NCBI GenBank assembly: GCA_017998495.1
Contig: JAGOCY010000026.1
Span: 1-9,966 of the forward strand
Length of the DNA: 9,966 nucleotides
From: Corallincola sp.
Lineage (GTDB): Bacteria > Pseudomonadota > Gammaproteobacteria > Enterobacterales > Neiellaceae
Direction of reading: 5' to 3'
The number at the start of each line of letters is the position of its first letter. Position 1 is the stretch's first letter. A model generated the notes under the pieces. The model worked only from the letters and a program-made list of their open reading frames with translations, searched no databases and was not told where the DNA came from. This document shows positions 1-5,666 of this stretch, piece after piece. Both the position numbers and the translations under genes were made by a program.

Positions 1-505
1 CGATTAGATAGTCGTACTCATCAACGTGGCTCATCTCGGCCACCGCTTTGGCCATGCGCCCGGCGATCACGCTGTCGCTGTCCTGGCCGCGCTTGCGCAG
101 CCGCTGTTCCAGCTCGCTGCGTGACGGCGGCAGGATAAAGATCGAGCGGGTGTCCGCCTGTTGGGCGCGGATCTGGCGGGCCCCCTGCCAGTCGATGTCG
201 AGCAGCAGATCGGTGCCGCAGGCCAGCGCCCGGCTGACGGTTGCTTTGGCGGTGCCGTAATAATTGCCAAAGACCTCGGCATGCTCGAGAAAATCCCCTG
301 CGGCGATACGCTGCTGGAACTCATCCTTGGTGATGAAATGGTAATGGACCCCATTGATCTCGCCCGGCCGGGGGGCGCGCGTGGTGTGAGACACCGACAG
401 GGCCAGATCAGCATGGCCGCAGCGTGCCAGCAGGGCGGCAATCAGGCTCGATTTGCCGGCGCCGCTGGGGGCAGAAACGATGTACAGGGTGCCTTGGGCG
501 ACCAT
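1..505 (-). CDS. gmk: Guanylate kinase, C-terminus cut off by the window edge
   Basis: The enzyme phosphorylates GMP (and dGMP) to GDP with ATP in the cytoplasm, feeding GTP and ppGpp pools. The reading frame runs leftward from ATG at 505 and is open to position 1, giving the first 168 residues of a family usually a little over 200 long. Visible hallmarks are the P-loop APSGAGKSS (residues 12-20), the GMP-binding segment [13 protein letters not shown] (37-49), GVHYHF (52-57), the lid-region YYGT (82-85) and the DIDWQGARQ block (103-111). A GGAG ribosome-binding site (514-517 on the plus strand) lies 8 nt before the ATG. The gene is co-oriented with the BI-1-like gene at 841-1602, but 335 bp and hairpins intervene, so it is probably its own unit. 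Its promoter is not clear. The family assignment is secure; only the missing last part cannot be checked. Confidence 0.96.
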   Translation of the reverse strand, partial: MVAQGTLYIVSAPSGAGKSSLIAALLARCGHADLALSVSHTTRAPRPGEINGVHYHFITKDEFQQRIAAGDFLEHAEVFGNYYGTAKATVSRALACGTDLLLDIDWQGARQIRAQQADTRSIFILPPSRSELEQRLRKRGQDSDSVIAGRMAKAVAEMSHVDEYDYLI

Positions 506-735
506 GGGTGCAGCTCCGGATTGGGGGGCGGCCATGCTAGCACGGGTGGTGGGCAAAGGCAGCGAACGGCCATCGACTGTGATCTTTGTCGCGTTTTTGG
601 CGGGCCAACAAAAATTTGCGGAACCAAAGCTGCGGCAGTGACTCAGACCCTACAGGAACGGCCAGACCTCATCCCGGTGGGGGCTGGATGTCCAGTTAGT
701 CAAACAGCGCGTTTCTCGGATTTTTACCGAATAAT

Positions 736-766
736 GCCGCAGCCAAATCTGGCTGCGGCTTTTTTA
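736..766 (+). terminator. Strong intrinsic terminator, plus strand, no plus-strand gene upstream
   Basis: A perfect 10-bp stem (736-745 paired with 750-759) closes a 4-nt AATC loop and is followed directly by six T residues (760-765). In the minus direction the hairpin is followed by ATTATTCGG, a much poorer tract, so it is built for plus-strand transcription. Both flanking genes, gmk and the BI-1-like gene, lie on the minus strand, so it serves no visible coding gene. Confidence 0.75.
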
Positions 767-798
767 TGCGGGTGGTAACGGCTAGCCGCAGCTACAGC

Positions 799-820
799 AA
801 GGGCGCCTGCAGGCGCCCTT
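799..820 (-). terminator. GC-rich hairpin downstream of the BI-1-like gene
   Basis: This is a perfect 22-bp palindrome with arms AAGGGCGCC and GGCGCCCTT around TGCA, 20 bp beyond the stop codon of the gene at 841-1602. As RNA it would fold into a 9-bp stem with a 4-nt loop. No T-run follows on either strand, so it may be a weak terminator or an mRNA 3'-end stabiliser. A dimeric protein-binding site is also possible. Confidence 0.4.
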
Positions 821-840
821 GGTAGTCACGGCCGAGGCCG

Positions 841-1602
841 TTACTCGCTACGTAGCTTGGCCAGCAGTCGCAGGATCTCAAGGTAGAGCCATACCAGCGT
901 CACCATCAGACCAAAGGCGGCGTACCACTCCATATATTTGGGGGCTCCCTGCTCGACCCCCTGCTCGATGAAATCGAAATCGAGCACCAGATTAAGGGCG
1001 GCAATCACCACCACCACCAGACTGAAGCCGATGCCCAGCAGCCCACCCTCGTGGATAAAGGGGATGCGGATATCGAAGAATGACAGGCCGAAGCTGACCA
1101 GATAGAGCAGGGCAACAGCGCCGGTAGCGGCCACTACGCCCAGCTTGAAGTTCTCGGTAGCGCGGATCAGGCCGCTCTTGTAGGCGAGCAGCAGAGCGGC
1201 GAGGGTGCCGAAGGTCAGCATCACCGCCTGGGTGACGATGCCCGGGAATGACAGCTCGAAAAAGGCCGAGATACCACCGAGGAACACCCCTTCGACCAGC
1301 GCATAGAGCGGGGCGGTGAAAGGCGCGGTTTTCTTGGCGAAGGTCGCGATCATGGCAATGACAAAGCCGCCAATGGCGCTGCCCCAGATCAACGGCATGA
1401 TGCCGCTCGCCAACTGGCCGGTCTGCGGATCTAGGCCGGCCATCACTTTGCCCCAGCACCAGGCGGCGGTGATCAGGCTCAGCGCCAGCAACAGCGCAGT
1501 CTTGTTGACGGTACCGCCAAGGGTCATCTGCTGGGCGCTGCCGTCGCGGACGGTCAGGCCATCAAAGGTGGCGTCGTTGAGTGTCGGGTTCCCTGTACGC
1601 AT
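841..1602 (-). CDS. BAX inhibitor-1 / YccA-like integral membrane protein
   Basis: A 253-residue polytopic inner-membrane protein of the BI-1 (TMBIM/YccA-like) superfamily. It most resembles the PF12811-type branch, which shares an N-terminal soluble stretch leading into a GGTVNKTALLL-like segment. About seven hydrophobic helices can be drawn, at roughly residues 34-53, 67-87, 95-117, 124-141, 151-173, 182-206 and 226-247. The LVLDFDFIEQG segment before the last helix contains acidic residues (D208, D210) of the kind that line the pore or pH sensor in characterised BI-1 proteins. Bacterial relatives include YccA, which modulates FtsH, and YetJ, a pH-sensitive calcium leak; which role applies here cannot be told. 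The start is supported by a GGAG site 5 nt upstream of the ATG. It is transcribed divergently from the chemoreceptor gene at 1849. Confidence 0.88.
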   Translation of the reverse strand: MRTGNPTLNDATFDGLTVRDGSAQQMTLGGTVNKTALLLALSLITAAWCWGKVMAGLDPQTGQLASGIMPLIWGSAIGGFVIAMIATFAKKTAPFTAPLYALVEGVFLGGISAFFELSFPGIVTQAVMLTFGTLAALLLAYKSGLIRATENFKLGVVAATGAVALLYLVSFGLSFFDIRIPFIHEGGLLGIGFSLVVVVIAALNLVLDFDFIEQGVEQGAPKYMEWYAAFGLMVTLVWLYLEILRLLAKLRSE

Positions 1603-1730
1603 GGCGGCTCCATGAGGTTATGGCCGCCAACCGCGGCGGCGCTGCCATTATAGCCACAGCTGGCGATGAAAACGTGACTCTGGCCAGCCCCTGAGCAGAT
1701 GCCGTTTGCGCCCGGCGGACCAACTAAATC

Positions 1731-1739
1731 TGATATATG
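1731..1739 (+). promoter_or_regulatory. Candidate extended -10 promoter for the chemoreceptor gene
   Basis: TGATATATG fits an extended -10 (TG-N-TATATG) about 110 bp before the chemoreceptor start. No good -35 sits 17 bp upstream, which an extended -10 can tolerate. It is the most promoter-like stretch in the 246-bp divergent gap. I found no flagellar sigma-28 pattern. Confidence 0.28.
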
Positions 1740-1848
1740 GCAACGGCTTGCACCAGGAGTGGGCACAGTGGCTGACTTGCACAAGTGGCCGCAGCTGACC
1801 ATGATTAACTGCCCGTGCCTCCTACCATCTCGTGCTAGCGGAGATTCC

Positions 1849-3963
1849 ATGCAGCGCTCCATCCTTGCCAAACTGGTCTGGCTTAACGGCGCAGGCCTCA
1901 CTTTGATCGCCATCGCCCTGGTCAGTTACAGCCTGGTCTCGGCCAACAACACCCTGGACCGCGTTTCGGCGCAGATCACGCCCATGGCGGAGGCGGGGGC
2001 CCAGGCGCGAATGGAGGTGCTGGCTTATCGCACCGCGCAACCTTTGCAACAGGTATTCAAAGAGGGCGATGAGCTGGCCAGCGCGCTGGTGGCGTTGGGC
2101 GCCAATATGCGTGAGCGGGTCAAGGCTGGCAGCGACGTCGCCCGCGAATTTGGCAATCTGATGGTGCAGGACCTGACCTTGCAGGCCCCTCAGGTACTGG
2201 GCAGCTATCTGACCTTTGAGATCAACGCGCTGGATAGCAAGGATGGCAGCTTCATCAACAGTGAGGTGAACGGCTCCAATGAGGTGGGCCGCTTCTCGCC
2301 TTACTGGGTGCGCAATCAACGGGGTGAGCTGGAATACACCGTCACCACCGAAGAATCGATCAACGACACCAGCATGCAGGGTGATAAGCCGACCAACTGG
2401 TGGTACGAGTGCCCGAAGCAGACCCTTAAACCCTGTGTCACTGATCCCTACCTGTTCGAAGGGACCTTGATGGTATCGGTGGTACGGCCGCTGCTTGAAC
2501 AGGGCAAGTTTATTGGCATGACCGGCAGCGACATCGAGCTGTCATTTCTGGCCCAGCTGATTGATGCCAGCAACCGTGAGGCCTTTGCGGGCCAAGGGCG
2601 GATCTGGCTGGTGTCACAGGACGGGGTGATTGCCGCCGATAGTGGGGGCGAGGGGTTGGGCAAGCACGCGCGCGACCAGCTGGCAGAGCGCTGGCCAGCC
2701 ATTCAGACGGCTATTAGTGCCGGCCAGACCCATTTTTCCTTGGATGAACAGGCCGATCTGGTGCATACGGTGATCCCCTTTGCGGTGGTGGATGAGGTCT
2801 CTACCTGGGCGGTGGTGATGGCTATGCCTCATAAGGCGGTGTTGGCCGAGGCGCTGGCGGTGGAGCAGGCGATGGCTGATCAGCGCGACCGCACCCTGCT
2901 GGGTCAGATTGTGGTTGGCGTGCTGATCCTGGGGGCCGGCTTGCTGGTGCTGGTGCTGGTGATGGGCAAAACCGTGGCGCCGGTGCGCCGGGTAGCGCGC
3001 CTGATCAAAGATGTGGCCGAAGGCGAGGGTGACCTGACCCGCCAGTTGCCGGTGCTGTCGCAGGATGAGGTGGGGGTGCTGGCGGCCAACATGAACCGCT
3101 TCATCGCCAAACTGCGCGAGCTGGTCACCCAGATCAAGGAGGCGGCGGCGGCGGTCAATGGCACTGCGGAACAGTCAGCAGCGGTGAGCCGTAACAACGC
3201 CCAGCAGATCCAGCGCCAGCAGCTGGAGATCGATCAGGTGGCAACGGCGGTGAATGAGATGGCGGCCGCGGTACAGGAGATCGCCGGCAGTGCCAACCGT
3301 GCCGCCGATTCGGCCGCTGAAGCCAGCCGGGCGGCGGTGAATGGCCGCAATGTGGTCAAGGCCAGCGCCGAGCAGACGCGGGTGGTGGCTGGCGAACTGG
3401 GGGCGGTGGCCGAGGTGATCGGCGCCCTCGAATCCCAGAGCGACAAGATTGTCTCCATCCTCGATGTGATCCGGGGTATTGCCGATCAGACCAACCTGCT
3501 GGCCCTCAACGCCGCCATCGAAGCGGCCCGTGCTGGTGATGCCGGCCGCGGCTTTGCCGTAGTCGCCGACGAAGTGCGGACCCTGGCCCAGCGCACCCAA
3601 AGCTCCACCGTCGAGATCCAGCAGATGGTCGATGGCATTCTCAACAACACCGGGGCGGCGGTGCAGGCGGTGCACCGCGGCCGTCAGCGTATGGATGAGG
3701 GGGTCAAACTGTCGACCGAGGCCGAGCAGGCACTGGTCACCATCACGGAAGCGGTGGCGGTGATCAGCGATCTCAACGCCCAGATCGCCACTGCGGTGGA
3801 GGAACAGAGCGCAGTCACCGAGGATCTGTCGCGCAACATCACGGTGATTGGCAGTGTGGCCAGCGAGCTGGCCCTGTCGACTGCCGAGTCGAGCAGCAAT
3901 GCCGATGCGCTGGCGGCCGAAGCGGGTCAGCTCAGCCAGCTGGTCAGCCGCTTTCGCACCTGA
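1849..3963 (+). CDS. Methyl-accepting chemotaxis protein with periplasmic Cache-like sensor
   Basis: A 704-residue chemoreceptor that passes periplasmic ligand binding to CheA/CheW. An N-terminal membrane helix (about 8-30) is followed by a periplasmic domain of about 320 residues. That domain has PYWVRN, a WWYEC segment (184-188), TDPY (198-201) and a GSDIEL strand end, as in double-Cache sensors. The second membrane helix is about 351-374, then a HAMP domain (about 375-430) and a long helical signalling domain. The kinase-contact tip reads [19 protein letters not shown], then [15 protein letters not shown] (about 545-580). There is no C-terminal NWETF-like CheR/CheB tether. C188 and C196 could form a periplasmic disulphide loop. 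I chose ATG 1849 because GGAG lies 5 nt upstream and the membrane helix follows at once. An in-frame ATG at 1699 would add 50 residues with no signal-like character. The ligand is unknown. It is convergent with the small gene ending at 3991. Confidence 0.94.
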   Translation: MQRSILAKLVWLNGAGLTLIAIALVSYSLVSANNTLDRVSAQITPMAEAGAQARMEVLAYRTAQPLQQVFKEGDELASALVALGANMRERVKAGSDVAREFGNLMVQDLTLQAPQVLGSYLTFEINALDSKDGSFINSEVNGSNEVGRFSPYWVRNQRGELEYTVTTEESINDTSMQGDKPTNWWYECPKQTLKPCVTDPYLFEGTLMVSVVRPLLEQGKFIGMTGSDIELSFLAQLIDASNREAFAGQGRIWLVSQDGVIAADSGGEGLGKHARDQLAERWPAIQTAISAGQTHFSLDEQADLVHTVIPFAVVDEVSTWAVVMAMPHKAVLAEALAVEQAMADQRDRTLLGQIVVGVLILGAGLLVLVLVMGKTVAPVRRVARLIKDVAEGEGDLTRQLPVLSQDEVGVLAANMNRFIAKLRELVTQIKEAAAAVNGTAEQSAAVSRNNAQQIQRQQLEIDQVATAVNEMAAAVQEIAGSANRAADSAAEASRAAVNGRNVVKASAEQTRVVAGELGAVAEVIGALESQSDKIVSILDVIRGIADQTNLLALNAAIEAARAGDAGRGFAVVADEVRTLAQRTQSSTVEIQQMVDGILNNTGAAVQAVHRGRQRMDEGVKLSTEAEQALVTITEAVAVISDLNAQIATAVEEQSAVTEDLSRNITVIGSVASELALSTAESSSNADALAAEAGQLSQLVSRFRT

Positions 3964-3990
3964 TGACTGAGCATGACAGCCCGCTGCAGT

Positions 3991-4332
3991 TCAGGGCGTT
4001 GCTGCAGGGGGCTGGCGCCTCACTTCGGGCGGATCGATGCGCAGATAGCCGTTGTGGCCCTGATGGTGGAAGGGGCGGTAGTAGAGGCCGTCGCAGCTGA
4101 AATCACTGGCGCCGCTGCCGGGGGCACGGGTGCACCACAATGGCAGCTGCTCCAGCCACTCCAGGCTCTGTTGCTGGCGCAGCACCTCCTGCCAGGCCTG
4201 TTGCGCCATGAGTTCGCGCTTCAGGGCAAAGGCATCAAAGGGCAGATCACTGCTGTTGCGCACCACCACTGGGCCGGCGCCAGCGGCGCTGCTGAGCAGC
4301 AGGATCAACGGTAGCATCTGGCAGATAGTCAT
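3991..4332 (-). CDS. Small secreted protein of unknown function
   Basis: A 113-residue protein that I do not recognise. It begins with a credible Sec signal peptide: a hydrophobic core LPLILLLSSAAGA with AGA (17-19) as a likely cleavage site. The mature part of about 94 residues is rich in Trp, Gln and Glu (QQAWQEVLRQQQSLEWLEQ, about 44-62, probably helical). It contains two cysteines (C67, C80) that could form a disulphide in the periplasm and ends in a Pro-rich tail. The start is supported by GGAG 5 nt before the ATG. The complementary strand is also open over 3973-4314, but that frame lacks a good ribosome-binding site and any protein-like features. It is divergent from the solute-binding protein gene (161-bp gap) and its stop lies 27 bp from the chemoreceptor stop. 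Confidence 0.68.
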   Translation of the reverse strand: MTICQMLPLILLLSSAAGAGPVVVRNSSDLPFDAFALKRELMAQQAWQEVLRQQQSLEWLEQLPLWCTRAPGSGASDFSCDGLYYRPFHHQGHNGYLRIDPPEVRRQPPAATP

Positions 4333-4413
4333 CTCGGCTCCCGGTGGTTGAGGCTGTGGCTGCTGGCCGATTCACGTTTTGGCCCTATGGTTGCCGCAGC
4401 CGTATCAGCATGC

Positions 4414-4422
4414 TGCTAAAGT
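4414..4422 (+). promoter_or_regulatory. Candidate extended -10 promoter for the SBP-cyclase operon
   Basis: TGCTAAAGT matches an extended -10 (TG-N-TAAAGT, four of six matches to TATAAT) about 70 bp before the ATG at 4494. A TTGCCG at 4391-4396 resembles a -35 but is 20 bp away, too far for the usual spacing. It lies in the 161-bp divergent gap between the small secreted gene and the solute-binding protein gene, next to a 10-bp palindrome CCGCTAGCGG (about 4427-4436) that could be an operator. Confidence 0.27.
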
Positions 4423-4493
4423 ATGGCCGCTAGCGGTGGAGCAGGGAGGTCCGCGTTGCGGTTTCCGTATCTGTCATTCCGGAGAGTCTCACC

Positions 4494-5666
4494 ATGATCT
4501 GCCGTGCCCTGCTCACCCTCAGCCTGCTGCTGCCAGCTCTGGCTGCCAACGCCATCCAGATTGAGTTCTGGCACGCCCACCAGTCGCTGGTGTTTGTTGA
4601 CCAGGTGGCCAAGGATTTTGCCAAGGCCACCGGCCATACGGTCAAAGTAACCCCTTATGCCCCAGGCGACGTCAAGGCCGAGCTGCTGCTCGGGGCGCAA
4701 TCCGGGCTGATGCCCGATGTGATGCTGGTGCCGTCTGATTTTCTCGGCCTCTATCAGGAGTTGCGGTTGCGGCCAGTGGATAACGGCTGGAATGACGCCC
4801 AAACCATGCCGGTAGCCCGTGCCACCACCATTGTTGGCCGCAATCAGTGGGGGGTGCCGGTGATCCAGGGCAACCATCTGATGCTGTTTTACAACAAGTC
4901 ATTGGTAGCCGAGCCTGCCGCTACCTGGGCTGAGCTGATCAAGCAGAAAGAGGCGATCGAGGCCAAGGGGGCACGGCTGATTGGCTGGAACTATGGCGAG
5001 ATGTTCTGGTTTGCCGGATTTCTGGGCGCTTTTGGTGGCTGGCCGATGGATGGTGATCAGATCACCCTCAACACGCCGGCTATGGTGGCGGCCCTCAGCT
5101 ATTACAAAGATCTCTCCGGCCAGGGGGTGATCGAAGCCAGCTGCGATTACGACTGCGCCCAGAAAGCCTTCAACGATGGCAAGTTTGGCTATGCCATCAA
5201 TGGCGATTGGGCGCTTGCCGATTCACGCCGGGAGCTGGGCGATAACTTTGGCGTGACCACCCTGCCGTTGATCGATGAGCGGGTGATGACGCCGATGAGC
5301 TCGACCTATGTGCTGGCGTTCCCGATGGTCAATGACATGCCGGAGAAGCTGCCAGTGCTCAAAGCCTTTGCCCGTTTCTTCCAGTCGGCGGAACAGCAGC
5401 ACAAGATCTACCAGACCGCCAAGTTGCTGCCGGTCAACCGTACGGTATTTGATCAGGTAATGGCCAACGCTGATGCGGATACCAAAGTGATGCTGCGCCA
5501 GCTGGAGCAGACCCGGCCCATGCCCAGCAGCCCGGCCATGGCGGTGGCCTGGCAGGCGATGTCCAAAGGCTTTCAGCGGCTGATGAACGGTTCCAGCGCC
5601 GAGGATGCGGCTGCAGTGATGCAGGATCTGGCGGACCGCGAACTGGTGAAACGCGGCGGTCTGTGA
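4494..5666 (+). CDS. Orphan periplasmic solute-binding protein, sugar-type (SBP family 1-like)
   Basis: A 390-residue extracellular solute-binding protein. Residues 1-20 form a Sec signal peptide ending in ANA with no lipobox, so the product should be a free periplasmic protein. The two-lobed fold of maltose-binding-like proteins is indicated by IEFWHAH just after cleavage, MPDVMLVPSDFLGLY, WGVPVIQGNHLMLFYNKSL (119-137, the usual hinge strand followed by YNK), TWAELI, the aromatic-rich GEMFWFAGFLGAFGGWP and INGDWALAD (N236-W239). C217 and C221 may form a disulphide. The start has GGAGAG 7 nt upstream. No permease or ATPase gene lies in the window. Instead the stop codon overlaps the start of a diguanylate cyclase gene, which suggests a role as ligand presenter to that receptor. 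The ligand is unknown; a sugar or related small polar compound is a guess from the family. Confidence 0.9.
   Translation: MICRALLTLSLLLPALAANAIQIEFWHAHQSLVFVDQVAKDFAKATGHTVKVTPYAPGDVKAELLLGAQSGLMPDVMLVPSDFLGLYQELRLRPVDNGWNDAQTMPVARATTIVGRNQWGVPVIQGNHLMLFYNKSLVAEPAATWAELIKQKEAIEAKGARLIGWNYGEMFWFAGFLGAFGGWPMDGDQITLNTPAMVAALSYYKDLSGQGVIEASCDYDCAQKAFNDGKFGYAINGDWALADSRRELGDNFGVTTLPLIDERVMTPMSSTYVLAFPMVNDMPEKLPVLKAFARFFQSAEQQHKIYQTAKLLPVNRTVFDQVMANADADTKVMLRQLEQTRPMPSSPAMAVAWQAMSKGFQRLMNGSSAEDAAAVMQDLADRELVKRGGL

Larger units (their letters stand above)
506..840. other. 335-bp intergenic region between the BI-1-like gene and gmk
   Basis: I see no credible coding frame here. From left to right it holds the gmk ribosome-binding site (514-517), an imperfect T-run/A-run inverted repeat around 593-613, a short inverted repeat CTGGA-TG-TCCAG (684-695), a small TCGG/CCGA hairpin (716-730), the plus-strand terminator at 736-766 and a 22-bp palindrome at 799-820. 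A gmk promoter must lie here, but I could not identify convincing -35 and -10 boxes. The clustered small hairpins before the terminator suit the 3' half of a short structured RNA on the plus strand. Confidence 0.5.

Noticed and set aside
700..766. Resemblance of CGGATTT..CGAATA..GCCGC plus terminator to the 3' end of Spot 42 RNA
   Set aside because: The 5' part of Spot 42 is not recognisable and the gene context (normally near polA) is wrong, so I do not name the RNA.
161..778. 205-codon plus-strand frame across gmk and its upstream region
   Set aside because: Mostly antisense to gmk and runs through the terminator hairpin; Gly/Ala-rich with no recognisable features.
1738..1752. Sigma-54-like element TGGCAACGGCTTGCA before the chemoreceptor gene
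   Set aside because: Only 9 bp separate the GG and GC elements; sigma-54 promoters need 10, and this spacing is strict.
1699..1848. In-frame 50-codon extension of the chemoreceptor from ATG 1699
   Set aside because: It has no ribosome-binding site and would bury the N-terminal membrane helix behind an uncharacteristic sequence; ATG 1849 has GGAG at 5 nt.
3973..4314. Plus-strand 113-codon frame opposite the small secreted gene
   Set aside because: No good ribosome-binding site or signal peptide; the minus-strand frame has both.
4417..4444. Possible flagellar sigma-28 promoter (TAAAGT start) before the solute-binding protein gene
   Set aside because: No GCCGATAA-like -10 at the required distance.
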